From assembly GCF_018614955.1 (NCBI RefSeq), contig NZ_JAGGNV010000020.1:62001-126000 (forward strand): a DNA stretch of 64,000 nucleotides. The letters run 5' to 3'. The translations under genes and the position numbers were made by a program. Position 1 is the stretch's first letter. Every line of letters starts with the position of its first letter. Of the stretch, positions 35,265-45,329 are shown in pieces. The notes under the pieces were generated by a model. It saw only the letters and a list, made by a program, of their open reading frames with translations, was not told the origin of the DNA and searched no databases. Origin of the DNA: Variovorax paradoxus (GTDB lineage Bacteria > Pseudomonadota > Gammaproteobacteria > Burkholderiales > Burkholderiaceae_C).

Positions 35265-35705
35265 TCAGCGCTGCAGTTGCGCCTCCGTCCATCGGATGAT
35301 GTCGGCCGTGCCCATCGCGCCGGCCTGGCGCGCGACCTCGCGTCCGCCACTGAAAAGCGCCAAGGTCGGAATGCTGCGGATGCCGAAGCGCGCACCCAGC
35401 GCCGGCACGGCTTCGGTGTCGACCTTGGCCAGGCGGAACTGCGGCTCGAGCTGGGCTGCGGCCTGCTCGAAGGCGGGTGCCATCTGGATGCAGGGGCCGC
35501 ACCACGGCGCCCAGAAATCGACCAGCACCGGGATCTCGTTGCGGCCGACATGGCGGTCGAAGGCGGCTTCGTCCAGCGCGGTGGAGTGGCCGACGAACAG
35601 CGGCTTGTGACAGTTGCCGCAGTCGGGCGCGCTCCCCAATTGCGCGCTGCGCACACGGTTGGTCGTGTGGCAATGCGGGCAGACGACGTGCAGCGATTCC
35701 GTCAC
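35265..35705 (-). CDS. trxC: Thioredoxin 2
   Basis: This 146-residue thioredoxin carries the N-terminal zinc module (CPHC and CGNC within the first 33 residues) that defines TrxC. The thioredoxin fold follows, with redox site WCGPC near residue 72 and cis-Pro loop SIPTLALF near 111. It reduces cytoplasmic disulfides and is typically induced by oxidative stress. It lies 7 bp after the Bug-receptor gene on the same strand, and may be co-transcribed. Confidence 0.95.
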   Translation of the reverse strand: MTESLHVVCPHCHTTNRVRSAQLGSAPDCGNCHKPLFVGHSTALDEAAFDRHVGRNEIPVLVDFWAPWCGPCIQMAPAFEQAAAQLEPQFRLAKVDTEAVPALGARFGIRSIPTLALFSGGREVARQAGAMGTADIIRWTEAQLQR

Positions 35706-35712
35706 GGGACCT

Positions 35713-36669
35713 TCACTGCGGCTTGGCGAGCCCCAGCTTCTCGACCAGCGCCTTCTCGCGCGTGAAGGTGGTCTGGGCGAACTTCGCGTAGTCGCTGGAA
35801 CTCATGTACATCGGCAGCATGTCGTAGCGGCCCAGCGAGGCCACATAGCTGGGCTCTTCCATCGCCTGCTTGAAGGCATCGTGCAGCTTCTTCACCACCT
35901 CGGGCGACGTGCCCTTGGGCGCGCCGATGCCGAAGGGCGAGTTCTGCACGATGTCCAGGCCCAGCTCCTTCAAGGTCGGCGCATCGGGGAACTTGGCCAG
36001 TCGCTTCTCGCCCCAGGTGTTGAGCACGCGCAGCTTGCCAGATTCCACCAGCGGCGCGAAGCCGGTCGAATCGGCGATTGCCATCAGGTGGTTGCCGAGC
36101 ACCGCCTGCGCCAGGTCGGCGCTGCCCTTGTAGGGCACGTGCTGCAGCTGGATGCCGAGCTGCTGCGCGATCAGCTCGGTGGTCAGGTGCGGGCTGGTCA
36201 TGGTGCCGGTCGAGCCGTAGGTGAGCTTGCCCGGGTTGGCCTTGGCGTAGGCGACGAAATCGTTCCAGTTCTTGATCGGGCTGTCGGCCGGCACCGCGAT
36301 GCCGAAGGCGTAGCCGGTGACGTTGATCACGTAGCTGATGTCCTTGACCGGATCCCAGTTGATCTTGGTCGTGTAGGGCAGGCGGAATACGCCGAGCGGG
36401 ATCTGCGCGATGGTGTAGCCGTCGGCAGGCGCGGTTTGCAGCGCCTGTGCGGGCAGCGTGCCGCCGGCACCGGGCTTGTTCTCGACCACGATCTGCTGGC
36501 CGATGATCTTCGAGGCGTTCTCGGCCAGCTGCCGCATCGTGATGTCGGTCGGGCCGCCCGCGGGAAAGGCGATCACCAGCTTGATGGGCCGGCTCGGGAA
36601 GGCCTGCGCATGGGCGGCGGTGGCCGCGAAACCGAGCAGGGCGAGACACAAGAGAGAACGACGAAACAT
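35713..36669 (-). CDS. Bug/TctC-family tripartite tricarboxylate transporter receptor
   Basis: This 318-residue periplasmic solute-binding protein has a signal peptide cut after AHAQA (near residue 22). The family pattern is complete: FPSRPIKLVIAFPAGGPTDITMR, VVENKPGAGGT, YTIAQIPLG, YGSTGTMTSPHL and HVPYKGSADLAQAVLG. Bug proteins bind carboxylates or related small acids. No tctAB membrane genes are nearby, as is usual for the expanded Bug families of Burkholderiales. I chose the ATG at 36669 because the signal peptide starts there. Confidence 0.92.
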   Translation of the reverse strand: MFRRSLLCLALLGFAATAAHAQAFPSRPIKLVIAFPAGGPTDITMRQLAENASKIIGQQIVVENKPGAGGTLPAQALQTAPADGYTIAQIPLGVFRLPYTTKINWDPVKDISYVINVTGYAFGIAVPADSPIKNWNDFVAYAKANPGKLTYGSTGTMTSPHLTTELIAQQLGIQLQHVPYKGSADLAQAVLGNHLMAIADSTGFAPLVESGKLRVLNTWGEKRLAKFPDAPTLKELGLDIVQNSPFGIGAPKGTSPEVVKKLHDAFKQAMEEPSYVASLGRYDMLPMYMSSSDYAKFAQTTFTREKALVEKLGLAKPQ

Positions 36670-36773
36670 GAGGCGGGCTCCGGATTGCAGGGGCCGCCAT
36701 TTGGCAGCGCGCGCCTCGCGAGGGCAATCGGGTTTCACCCCGGGGCGGGTCGCGCAGGCGTCAGCGCCGCCGC

Positions 36774-37820
36774 TCAGCCCGCGCGCTGCATGAAGCCGTC
36801 GAGCACGTTGACAGCGTTGGTGCCGACCTCGGCGACCGCATAGCCGCCCTCGAACACGAACACGGTCGGCAGGCCGGCGCATGCCAGGTCTTCGCCGATG
36901 CGCAGGTAGTCGGGCGTGGCGAGCGTGAAGCCGGCGATCGGATCGCCCTCGAAGGTATCGAGCCCGAGCGATACCACCAGCGCGCCCGCCCGGAAGTCCG
37001 CGATGCCGCGCAGTGCGTCGGCCAGCGCCTCGCGCCAGCGCGCGAAGCCGGTGCCGCGCGCAAGCGGCAGGTTGCGGTTGAAGCCCTGCCCCGCGCCGGC
37101 GCCTTCTTCGTCGGCATAGCCCAGGTAGTAGGGGTACTCGGTGTGCGGGTCACCGTGGATGCTGGTGAACTGCACGTCGGCGCGCTCGTAGAAGATGGCT
37201 TGCGTGCCGTTGCCGTGGTGGTAGTCGATGTCCAGCACCGCGACCCGTTCGACGCCGGCGTCGCGCAGCGCCTGGGCCGCGATCGCCGCGTTGTTGAGGA
37301 AGCAGTAGCCGCCGAAGAAGTCGGCGCCCGCGTGATGGCCCGGCGGACGCGTGAGCGCGAAGGCGGCGCGCTCGCCGCGCAGCACGTGCGCCGCGGCGGA
37401 GAGCGCACAGCCGGCACCGGCCCGCGCCGCGGTCCAGGTGCCTGCGGTGAGCGGCGAGCCCGAGTCGTACGAGAACAAGCCCAGGCGCGCCGGGAAGCTC
37501 GCCGGCAGCACGTCGGAGCGAAAGGTACGGATCGGCCAGTACGAGGGCAGCGCATCGCGGGCCGCGTTGGCAGGAGCGAGCGCGACCCATTCGTCCCAGG
37601 CGCCGGCAAGGAATTCGAGATAGCGCGGCGCATGGACGCGCGCGATGGCCGCGTCGTCGAAATCGGCAGGGCCTTCGATCGGGCCGAGCCCGCGCTCCTT
37701 CAGCTCGCGCAGCACGTAGTCCGCTCGCGCCGGCACCTCGAAGCAGGGCACCAGCTCGCCGCGGAACATCTCCACCTTGCCGTGGTGCAGCACGTGCTGG
37801 TCGTTGTAGACGGTCCGCAT
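36774..37820 (-). CDS. Histone-deacetylase/acetylpolyamine-amidohydrolase family protein
   Basis: This 348-residue zinc amidohydrolase has all arginase-fold deacetylase blocks: RPPGHHAG (catalytic His pair), DIDYHHGNGT (zinc Asp and His), SLGLDTFEGDP (second zinc Asp) and FEGGYAV (transition-state loop). Bacterial members act on acetylated polyamines or other amides. It is overlapped by uvrA (ATGA), so the two are co-translated, an odd pairing of DNA repair with deacetylation. Confidence 0.9.
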   Translation of the reverse strand: MRTVYNDQHVLHHGKVEMFRGELVPCFEVPARADYVLRELKERGLGPIEGPADFDDAAIARVHAPRYLEFLAGAWDEWVALAPANAARDALPSYWPIRTFRSDVLPASFPARLGLFSYDSGSPLTAGTWTAARAGAGCALSAAAHVLRGERAAFALTRPPGHHAGADFFGGYCFLNNAAIAAQALRDAGVERVAVLDIDYHHGNGTQAIFYERADVQFTSIHGDPHTEYPYYLGYADEEGAGAGQGFNRNLPLARGTGFARWREALADALRGIADFRAGALVVSLGLDTFEGDPIAGFTLATPDYLRIGEDLACAGLPTVFVFEGGYAVAEVGTNAVNVLDGFMQRAG

Positions 37821-40800
37821 CAGGCTTCCTTGCGCGCCCGGACCGGCACGGCCGCCGGCGCCGGCACGGGCAGCGTCAGCACTTCATGCCGGCCGGCGCC
37901 GCGCGCCAGCACCGGCGCCAGCGCCACGCCGGTGTGCGTGCGCAGCTTGACCACCTCCTCGGGCGGCGCCGCCGCGACCACGCGCCCGCCGCCGTTGCCG
38001 CCTTCGGGGCCGAGGTCGATCAGCCAGTCGGCCTCGGCGATCACATCGAGGTCGTGCTCGATCACCACCACGCTGTGGCCGCCGTTCACCAGCCGGTGCA
38101 GCACATGGATCAGCTTCTCGACGTCGGCCATGTGCAGGCCGACGGTGGGCTCGTCGAGCACGTAGAGCGTGTGCGGCGCCTTGTTGCCGCGGCGTGTGAC
38201 GTCGTCGCGCACCTTGCTGAGCTCGGTCACCAGCTTGATGCGCTGCGCCTCGCCGCCCGACAGCGTCGGCGAGGGCTGGCCCAGCGTGAGGTAGCCCAGC
38301 CCCACGTCCTTGAGCAGTTGCAGCGGATGGCTGATGTTGGGCATGGCGGCGAAGAACTCGACGGCCTCGTCGACCTCCATCTGCAGCACGTCGCCGATGC
38401 TCTTGCCGCGCCAGCTGACGGCCAATGTCTCGGGACTGAAGCGCGCGCCGTGGCAGACCTCGCAGGGCACCTTGACGTCGGGCAGGAAGCTCATCTCGAT
38501 GGTGCGCACGCCGGCGCCCTCGCAGCCGGGGCAGCGGCCTTCGCCGGTGTTGAAGCTGAAGCGCGCCGGCCCGTAGCCGCGCGCCTTGGCCTCCAGCGTG
38601 TCGGCGAAGAGCTTGCGGATGGTGTCCCAGAAGCCGATGTAGGTGGCCGGGCAGCTGCGCGGCGTCTTGCCGATCGGAGTCTGGTCGACCTCAAGCACGC
38701 GGTCGATGGTCTCGTAGCCCTCGACACCCTTGCAGCCCGCCCAGGCCGGGCGCTTGCCCACGGCGTCGGCGTCGCGGCCGGCCTTGGTCATGCGCTGGAC
38801 CACGACCGCGTACACGTTGGCCAGCAGCACGTCGCGCGCCAGCGTCGACTTGCCCGAGCCGCTGACGCCCGTGACCGCGACCAGCCGATGCAGCGGCAGC
38901 GAGACGGTGACCTCCTGCAGGTTGTGCAGGTCGGCGCCGCGCACGGTCAGCCAGTCGGGCGCGCCGGGCTCGGGCGCCGGCACCGGGCGCCGCGGCTGCA
39001 GGGGATGCCTGATCGCATCGCGCAGATAGCGGCCGGTCTGCGAATCGCCCGCGCGCTCGAGATCGGCGACCGAGCCCTCGGCGACCAGCCGGCCGCCGCG
39101 CTTGCCGGCGCTGGGGCCGATGTCGATGATGTGGTCGGCGCGGCGGATGGTGTCCTCGTCGTGCTCGACCACCACCAGGGTGTTGCCCTTGTCGCCCAGC
39201 TTGTGCAATGCGTCCAGCAGAATCTGGTTATCGCGCGCGTGCAGCCCGATGGTGGGTTCGTCGAGCACATAGCACACGCCCTGCAGGTTGCTGCCGAGCT
39301 GCGCCGCGAGACGAATGCGCTGCGCCTCGCCGCCCGAAAGCGTCGGCGCGCCGCGGTCCAGCGTGAGGTAGCCGAGGCCCACTTCTTCGAGGAACTCGAG
39401 GCGGCTTCTGATCTCGGGCACCAGGTCGCGTGCGATTTCCGCCTGGCGACCGGTCAATGCCAGGTGCTCGAACCAGATGCGAATGTCGGTGACGCTCATG
39501 CGCGCGAGCTGGGTGATGCCGATACCGCCCTCGCCGCCGGCGCCGAACAACACCGCCCGCGCCGTCGCATTCAGCCGCGTCCCCTCACAAGTCGGGCACC
39601 CCACGTCGCCCACGTCCTCGGCCTCGGGCTCCGCAAAGGTCTGCTCACGCCCCTTTTTGTCGTCGGCCATCACCGAATCGTCGTAGACCTTCCGCTGTTC
39701 CTTGGTGAGCTTGACGCCGGTGCCCACGCAGTCGGGGCACCAGCCGTGCTTGCTGTTGTAGGAGAAGAGGCGCGGATCGAGCTCCGCATAGCTGGTGCTG
39801 CAGACCGGGCAGGCGCGCAGCGTGGAGAACACATGCGCGCGGCCGATGCCGCCGGTCGGCGCGTTCGCCATCATGGCGCCGCGCAGGCCGGTGAGCTCGC
39901 TCAGCACGTGCACCACGCCCTTGCCGTGTTCGAGCGCGCGGGTCAGCGCCTGGCGCAGCGCGGTTTCTTCCGAGGGCAGCACGTCGAGGCTGGCCACCGG
40001 CAGCTCGATGCTGTGCTCCTTGAAGCGGTCGATGCGGGGAAAGCCGGTGGTCGGCAGGAACTCCCCGTCCACCCGCAGGTGCGTGTAGCCGCGCGGGCGC
40101 GCCCAGTCGGCCAGTTCGGTGTAGACGCCCTTGCGGTTGCTCACCAGCGGCGCCAGCAGGCCGATGTGCTGGCCCTTGAAGTTTTTCAGCAGCTGCGCCG
40201 CGATGCTGTCGGGCGTCTGCGGCTGCACCGCGGCGCCGTCGTGGATGCAATGCTGGATGCCGAGCTTGACGTAGAGCAGGCGCAGGAAGTGCCAGACCTC
40301 GGTGGTGGTGCCGACCGTGCTCTTGCGCCCGCCGCGCGAGAGCCGCTGCTCGATCGCGACCGTCGGCGGAATGCCGTAGACCGCATCGACCTCCGGCCGC
40401 CCGGCCGGCTGCACGATGCTGCGCGCATAGGCGTTGAGCGATTCGAGATAGCGCCGCTGCCCTTCGTTGAACAGGATGTCGAAGGCCAGCGTGGACTTGC
40501 CCGAGCCGCTGACGCCGGTGACCACGCTGAACTTGCCGCGCGGGATGTCGACCGAGAGGTTCTTGAGGTTGTGCTCGCGCGCGTTGACGATCTGGATCGC
40601 ATCGCGTCCCACGACCGGCTGCACACGCGCCGCATACGAGCGCGCCGCGCGTTCCGCCACCTTGTAGGCGCCGGGGCCGACGGCCAGGTCGTAATCGAGC
40701 AGCGCGGCGCCGGTGAGCGAGGCGCGGTTCTCGCGCACCTGCTCCGGCGTCCCCACCGCCACCACCTGGCCGCCGCCCTCGCCGCCTTCGGGGCCGAGGT

Positions 40801-43702
40801 CGATCAGCCAGTCGCTGGCACGGATGACGTCGAGGTTGTGCTCGATGACGACCAGCGAATGGCCGGCATCGAGCAGCTTGCGCAGCGCGCGCATCAGGCG
40901 CGCGATGTCGTCGAAGTGCAGGCCGGTGGTCGGCTCGTCGAACAGGAACAGCGTGCCCTTGCGCGCCAGCGGCTGCTTGCTCGCGCTGCCGTTCTTGGCC
41001 GCCTCGGCGAGGAAGCCCGCGAGCTTGAGGCGCTGCGCCTCGCCGCCGCTGAGCGTGGGCACCGGCTGGCCGAGCTTGACGTAGTCCAGGCCGACATCGA
41101 CGATCGGCTGCAGCACGCGCAGCACCTCGCGGTCGTTCGCGAAGATAGCGGCGGCCTCGGCCACGGTGAGATCGAGCACGTCGGCGACGTTGAAGCTGCG
41201 CTCGGCGCGCTCGATCGTCACCTCGAGGATCTCCGGCCGGTAGCGCTTGCCGTCGCAATCGGGGCAGCGCAGGTAGACGTCGGAGAGGAACTGCATCTCC
41301 ACGTGCTCGAAGCCCGAGCCGCCGCAGGTCGGGCAGCGCCCGTCGCCGCTGTTGAAGCTGAACTTCGATGCGGTGTAGCCGCGCTGGCGCGAGAGCGCCG
41401 CGGTGGCGAAGATCTCGCGGATCGCGTCCCAGGCGCCGACGTAGCTCGCGGGGTTGGAGCGCGCCGTCTTGCCGATCGGCGACTGGTCGACGAAGACGAC
41501 CTCGCTCAGGTGATCGGCGCCGAGCATGCGGTCGTGCGCGCCGGGCGATTCGGTCGCGCGGCCGAAATGGCGCATCAGCGCGGGCGCCAGCACGTCCTGG
41601 ATCAGCGTCGACTTGCCCGAGCCGCTGACGCCGGTGATGCACACGAGGCGCGAGAGCGGCAGCTCGACCGTGATGTTCTGCAGGTTGTGCTCGCGCACGC
41701 CTTCGAGGATGAGGCGCGGCGTGTTCTCGCTCACCATGCGGCGGAAGCCCATGCCGATCTGCTTGCGCCCGCCGAGGTACTGGCCGGTCAGCGTCTCGGC
41801 GTCGCGCAGCGCGTCGGTGCTGCCGTCGAAAACGATCTGCCCGCCGCGCACGCCGGGGCCGGGGCCCATGTCGATCACGCGGTCGGCGGCCAGCATCACG
41901 GCCGGGTCGTGCTCCACCACCACCAGCGTGTTGCCGGCGTCGCGCAGGCGCAGCATGGCCTCGGTGATGCGGTTCATGTCGCGCGGATGCAGGCCGATGC
42001 TGGGCTCGTCGAGCACGAACAGCGTGTTGACCAGCGAGGTGCCGAGCGCGGTCGTGAGGTTGATGCGCTGCACCTCGCCGCCGCTGAGCGTGCGGCTCTG
42101 GCGGTCGAGCGTGAGGTAGCCGATGCCGACGTCGTGCAGGTAGCGCAGGCGCGTGGTGATTTCTTCGAAGAGCAGCTTGAGGGCCTGCACGTCGCCGTCG
42201 CTGACGGTGCTGCTGTTGCCATGGCTCTCGATGCCGTCGAAGAAACGCCGCAGCCGCTCGATCGGCAGCAGCATCAGGTCATGCAGGCACAGTCCCGGCA
42301 GCGCCTCCAGCTGCTCGCGCGACCACTTCACGCCGACCGGCATGAAGCGCTTCGAGGGCTCGAGCACCGCATCGGCATCTTCCTTCGTGCCGATGCGCCA
42401 CAACAGGCTCTCCAGCTTGAGGCGCGCCCCGGCGCAGGTGGGGCACGGCGTGTAGCTGCGGTACTTGGACAAGAGCACGCGGATGTGCATCTTGTAGGCC
42501 TTGCTCTCCAGGTAGCCGAAGAAGCGGCGCACGCCGTACCACTGCTGGTTCCACTTGCCCTTCCAGTTGGGCGAGCCCTCGATCACCCAGGCCTGCTGCT
42601 CGGGCGTGAGCTTGTTCCACGGCGTGTCGCGCGGAATGCCGGCGGCCTCGGCATGGCGCATCAGGTCGTCCTGCGCTTCCTTCCAGGCCGGCGTCTGGAT
42701 GGTCTTGATCGCGCCGGCGCGCAGCGTGAGCTTGTCGTTCGGGATCACGAGGCCGAGGTCGACGCCGATCACGCGGCCGAAGCCGCGGCACACCTCGCAG
42801 GCGCCCACGGCCGAGTTGAAGGAGAACATCGACGGGATCGGGTCGCCGTAGCGGATGTCGCTTTCCGGGCAATGCAGCCCGGTCGAGAATTTCCAGATGA
42901 CCCCCACGCTCCCCACTTCGTGTGGTTCGCTGCCCCCCGAGGGGGCTGCCCCGCCTTGGGGCGGCCCGGCGGCGGGGCGGCCGCCCTCCTCCGACCCGAG
43001 CGCGTAAACGGTCAGCCGTCCGCTGCCGCGCTTGAGCGCGACCTCGATCGCCTCGATCACGCGGGCCCGTTCGGCGCCGGCCATGCGGAAACGGTCGGCC
43101 ACCACGTCCAGCACCTTGCGCGGCCCGGTCGGCGTGGCGATCTCGCGCTCGCTCTGCACGCGCGTGAAGCCGCTGGCCGACAGCCATTGCGTCACCTCCT
43201 CGGCCGAGGTGCTGGCCGGCAGCTCGACCGGGAAGGTCAGCACCACGCGCGGATCGCCGGCCGCAGCCGCACGTGAAGCCAGCTCGGCATAGATGGTGTC
43301 AGGCGAGTCGTGGCGCACCGGCAGCGCGGTCTCGCGGTCGAACAGCTGCGCCGCGCGCGCGAACAGCAGCTTGAGGTGGTCGTTGAGCTCGGTCATCGTG
43401 CCGACGGTCGAGCGCGAGGAGCGCACCGGGTTCGTCTGGTCGATCGCGATGGCGGGCGGCACGCCCTCCACCTTGTCGACCGCCGGCTTGTCCATGCGAT
43501 CGAGGAACTGCCGCGCATAGGCCGAGAAGGTTTCGACATAGCGGCGCTGGCCCTCGGCATAGAGCGTGTCGAACACCAGGCTCGACTTGCCCGAGCCGCT
43601 CGGGCCGGTGACCACCGTCATCTCGCCGGTGCGGATATCGAGGTCGAGGTTCTGGAGATTGTGCTGACGTGCACCGCGAATCCGGATGGAGCCCTGTGTC
43701 AT
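37820..43702 (-). CDS. uvrA: Double-length UvrA (two fused UvrA units)
   Basis: This 1960-residue protein holds two complete UvrA units in tandem, about 1-1010 and 1040-1945, where normal UvrA has about 940 residues. There are four Walker A motifs (starting G33, G691, G1063, G1612) and four LSGGE signatures, each followed by a Walker B LDEP or FDEP. The C-terminal zinc modules (CPTC/CPDC in unit 1, CPGC/CEVC in unit 2) are kept. The N-terminal zinc module is complete in unit 2 (CPVC/CPDC), but unit 1 reads HCPESDI, with one ligand pair broken. UvrA scans DNA for bulky damage and loads UvrB. Residues about 238-267 are encoded by a palindromic repeat element. Whether a separate normal uvrA exists is unknown. 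Confidence 0.93.
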   Translation of the reverse strand: MTQGSIRIRGARQHNLQNLDLDIRTGEMTVVTGPSGSGKSSLVFDTLYAEGQRRYVETFSAYARQFLDRMDKPAVDKVEGVPPAIAIDQTNPVRSSRSTVGTMTELNDHLKLLFARAAQLFDRETALPVRHDSPDTIYAELASRAAAAGDPRVVLTFPVELPASTSAEEVTQWLSASGFTRVQSEREIATPTGPRKVLDVVADRFRMAGAERARVIEAIEVALKRGSGRLTVYALGSEEGGRPAAGPPQGGAAPSGGSEPHEVGSVGVIWKFSTGLHCPESDIRYGDPIPSMFSFNSAVGACEVCRGFGRVIGVDLGLVIPNDKLTLRAGAIKTIQTPAWKEAQDDLMRHAEAAGIPRDTPWNKLTPEQQAWVIEGSPNWKGKWNQQWYGVRRFFGYLESKAYKMHIRVLLSKYRSYTPCPTCAGARLKLESLLWRIGTKEDADAVLEPSKRFMPVGVKWSREQLEALPGLCLHDLMLLPIERLRRFFDGIESHGNSSTVSDGDVQALKLLFEEITTRLRYLHDVGIGYLTLDRQSRTLSGGEVQRINLTTALGTSLVNTLFVLDEPSIGLHPRDMNRITEAMLRLRDAGNTLVVVEHDPAVMLAADRVIDMGPGPGVRGGQIVFDGSTDALRDAETLTGQYLGGRKQIGMGFRRMVSENTPRLILEGVREHNLQNITVELPLSRLVCITGVSGSGKSTLIQDVLAPALMRHFGRATESPGAHDRMLGADHLSEVVFVDQSPIGKTARSNPASYVGAWDAIREIFATAALSRQRGYTASKFSFNSGDGRCPTCGGSGFEHVEMQFLSDVYLRCPDCDGKRYRPEILEVTIERAERSFNVADVLDLTVAEAAAIFANDREVLRVLQPIVDVGLDYVKLGQPVPTLSGGEAQRLKLAGFLAEAAKNGSASKQPLARKGTLFLFDEPTTGLHFDDIARLMRALRKLLDAGHSLVVIEHNLDVIRASDWLIDLGPEGGEGGGQVVAVGTPEQVRENRASLTGAALLDYDLAVGPGAYKVAERAARSYAARVQPVVGRDAIQIVNAREHNLKNLSVDIPRGKFSVVTGVSGSGKSTLAFDILFNEGQRRYLESLNAYARSIVQPAGRPEVDAVYGIPPTVAIEQRLSRGGRKSTVGTTTEVWHFLRLLYVKLGIQHCIHDGAAVQPQTPDSIAAQLLKNFKGQHIGLLAPLVSNRKGVYTELADWARPRGYTHLRVDGEFLPTTGFPRIDRFKEHSIELPVASLDVLPSEETALRQALTRALEHGKGVVHVLSELTGLRGAMMANAPTGGIGRAHVFSTLRACPVCSTSYAELDPRLFSYNSKHGWCPDCVGTGVKLTKEQRKVYDDSVMADDKKGREQTFAEPEAEDVGDVGCPTCEGTRLNATARAVLFGAGGEGGIGITQLARMSVTDIRIWFEHLALTGRQAEIARDLVPEIRSRLEFLEEVGLGYLTLDRGAPTLSGGEAQRIRLAAQLGSNLQGVCYVLDEPTIGLHARDNQILLDALHKLGDKGNTLVVVEHDEDTIRRADHIIDIGPSAGKRGGRLVAEGSVADLERAGDSQTGRYLRDAIRHPLQPRRPVPAPEPGAPDWLTVRGADLHNLQEVTVSLPLHRLVAVTGVSGSGKSTLARDVLLANVYAVVVQRMTKAGRDADAVGKRPAWAGCKGVEGYETIDRVLEVDQTPIGKTPRSCPATYIGFWDTIRKLFADTLEAKARGYGPARFSFNTGEGRCPGCEGAGVRTIEMSFLPDVKVPCEVCHGARFSPETLAVSWRGKSIGDVLQMEVDEAVEFFAAMPNISHPLQLLKDVGLGYLTLGQPSPTLSGGEAQRIKLVTELSKVRDDVTRRGNKAPHTLYVLDEPTVGLHMADVEKLIHVLHRLVNGGHSVVVIEHDLDVIAEADWLIDLGPEGGNGGGRVVAAAPPEEVVKLRTHTGVALAPVLARGAGRHEVLTLPVPAPAAVPVRARKEA
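42901..42985 (+). repeat. Palindromic repeat element copy A, inside uvrA
   Basis: The element has a leader (CCCCCACGCTCCCC, CACTTCGTGTGG), a first hairpin GCCCCCCGAGGGGGC and a second hairpin CCGCCTTGGGGCGG, ending in GGCGG repeats. It is entirely within the uvrA coding sequence, read on the minus strand as a Gly/Pro/Ala-rich peptide without a frameshift or stop. It is closest to copy D. Confidence 0.88.
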
Positions 43703-43871
43703 GAGTGCCTTGGGGGTGGGGCAGACATTCTAGGAAGCCGGCGCGGGCTTCGTGCAAAGCTGCACATGGCCGGGCGGGAGCCAGGGGTTTTCCCGAATAA
43801 GACCAAAGCGTCAGTCGGTAACAAATAGACGCTTTTCCCTTTTCCGCTTTCACTCCTCACTAAGGTCTTCC

Positions 43872-44984
43872 ATGAACAAGATGCGCGTGCTTTGCACGGC
43901 CGTCGTGCTGGCGTTCGGCACCATGAGCGCCGGCGCCCAGATCCTGATCGGCCAGACGGCCGGCATGACCGGCTCGGTCGCCGCCAGCGTCAACGAGACG
44001 ATCGCCGGCGCGCAGTTGGTGATCGATGCGGCCAATGCCCAGGGCGGCATCGGCGGCGAAAAAATCGAAGTGCTGCGCATGGACGACGCCTTCGACGTCA
44101 AGCGGGCGAGCGAGAACGCCCGCGCGCTGATCGAGGACAAGAAAGTGGTGGCGCTCTTCATGAGCCGCGGCACGCCGCATTCGCAGGCCATCATTCCCTG
44201 GCTCGACAAGAACGACGTGGCGCTGATCGGCCCCTCCACCGGCGCCATGGTGCTGCACAGGCCGGTGCAGAGGCACGTCTTCAACGTGCGTTCGAGCTAT
44301 CAGCGCGAGGCCGAGAAGGCGGTCGCGCACCTGCTCACCATCGGCGTGAGCCGGATCGCGGTGGTGCACGTGACCGACTCCTTCGGCCAGGACGCGCTCG
44401 AAGGCGCGATGAACGGCTTCAACAAGGCCAAGGCGACGCCGGCGGTGACGGTGCCGGCCGATCGCGACAAGCCCGACTACGCGGCCATCGTGCCGAAGAT
44501 CACGGCCGCCAACGCGCAGGCCGTGGTGTGGATCGGCTCGGGCACCGCGGTGGTCGAAGGCGTCAAGGCGCTGCGCGCGACGGGCTCGGCGGCGCAGGTT
44601 GTCACGCTGTCCAACAACGCCTCATCGGGCTTCATCAAGCAGTTGGGCAGCGCCAGCGGCGGCGTGATCGTGACGCAGGTGTTCCCCAACGAGCGCTCGA
44701 TCGGCCATCCGATGGTCAAGGAGGCGCTGGCGCTGGCGCGCGCCAAGGGGCAGAACGAACTCTCGCCGGCCGCGCTGGAAGGCTTCGCCTCGGCCAAGGT
44801 GCTGGTCGAGGCCCTGCGCCGCGCCGGGCCGAAACCGACCCGCGCCAAGGTGCTCGCCGCGCTCGAGAGCATCCGCAGTCTCGACCTCGGCGGCGGCCTG
44901 GAGGTGAGCTATTCGCCGCAGGACCACTCCGGGATCGACTTCGCCGACCTCTCCATCATCAGCGACGGAAAGTTCAAAAGGTAA
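43872..44984 (+). CDS. Branched-chain amino acid-type ABC receptor (LivK-like)
   Basis: This 370-residue type I periplasmic binding protein has a signal peptide (cleavage after MSAGAQ near residue 21). The fold spans ILIGQTAGMTGSVAASVNETIAGAQLVIDAANAQGGIGGEKIEV, LIGPSTGAMVLH, VAVVHV-like strands and ALEGFASAKVLVEALRRAG near the end. Ligands of this family range from leucine to amides and aromatic acids. No permease or ATPase genes are adjacent. The ATG at 43872 is favoured over an in-frame extension from 43752. A palindromic repeat follows the stop at once. Confidence 0.85.
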   Translation: MNKMRVLCTAVVLAFGTMSAGAQILIGQTAGMTGSVAASVNETIAGAQLVIDAANAQGGIGGEKIEVLRMDDAFDVKRASENARALIEDKKVVALFMSRGTPHSQAIIPWLDKNDVALIGPSTGAMVLHRPVQRHVFNVRSSYQREAEKAVAHLLTIGVSRIAVVHVTDSFGQDALEGAMNGFNKAKATPAVTVPADRDKPDYAAIVPKITAANAQAVVWIGSGTAVVEGVKALRATGSAAQVVTLSNNASSGFIKQLGSASGGVIVTQVFPNERSIGHPMVKEALALARAKGQNELSPAALEGFASAKVLVEALRRAGPKPTRAKVLAALESIRSLDLGGGLEVSYSPQDHSGIDFADLSIISDGKFKR

Positions 44985-44987
44985 ATG

Positions 44988-45079
44988 GCCCCCCGGCTTT
45001 TCACTTCGCTTCGCTGCGTGTAACTCCACCCCCCGAGGGGGAGGCGCGGCCCGCCTTGGGGCGGCCCGGCGGCGGCCGC
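44988..45079 (+). repeat. Palindromic repeat element copy B
   Basis: This 92-nt element starts 4 bp after the LivK-like gene stop. It contains CCACCCCCCGAGGGGG and GCCTTGGGGCGGCC hairpin parts. It is identical at 91 of 92 positions to copy C at 53049-53140, which is in the opposite orientation. Placement at a gene's 3' end suggests a role in termination or mRNA stability. Confidence 0.92.
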
Positions 45080-45089
45080 CTTTCTCCTT

Positions 45090-45236
45090 CTACTTCTTCG
45101 CAGCGGGTTCAGGGGCGTGCGTTGCCGTGTCGCCGCTGTGCGTCTCCCCCGACATGTCGATCTTGTCCCCCGCTTGCATGATCACGAACAGGGCGATGGC
45201 GGCAAAGACGACGAAGCTGACGGCGAGTTTCCACAT
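45090..45236 (-). CDS. Small single-span membrane protein
   Basis: This 48-residue protein starts MWKLAVSFVVFAAIALFVIMQAGDK, one membrane span with a short N-terminal in-part, and ends with a polar tail rich in Gly, Thr, His and Ala (SGETHSGDTATHAPEPAAKK). GGAG lies 9 nt before the ATG at 45236. I recall similar small proteins from related genera, but no function is known. It lies on the same strand as the MHS transporter but beyond its terminator. Confidence 0.6.
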   Translation of the reverse strand: MWKLAVSFVVFAAIALFVIMQAGDKIDMSGETHSGDTATHAPEPAAKK

Positions 45237-45263
45237 GGATTGAGTCTCCGGAAGATGTTCAAG

Positions 45264-45295
45264 AAAAAGGCCTCGTGCCGTGCCGGCACGAAGCC
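45264..45295 (-). terminator. Terminator after the MHS transporter gene
   Basis: On the minus strand GGCTTCGTGCCG pairs with CGGCACGAGGCC around GCA (one G-U pair), followed by T5. It lies 35 bp after the transporter stop codon. Confidence 0.85.
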
Positions 45296-45329
45296 CCTTT
45301 GTTGAACAGAGGGCCGAAGCCCTCCGGTT

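Noticed and set aside
37886..43276. A 1796-codon open frame on the plus strand opposite uvrA
   Set aside because: It is a codon-bias shadow of uvrA in GC-rich DNA. It has no recognisable domain and a His/Arg/Ala-rich composition, while the minus strand has full UvrA motifs.
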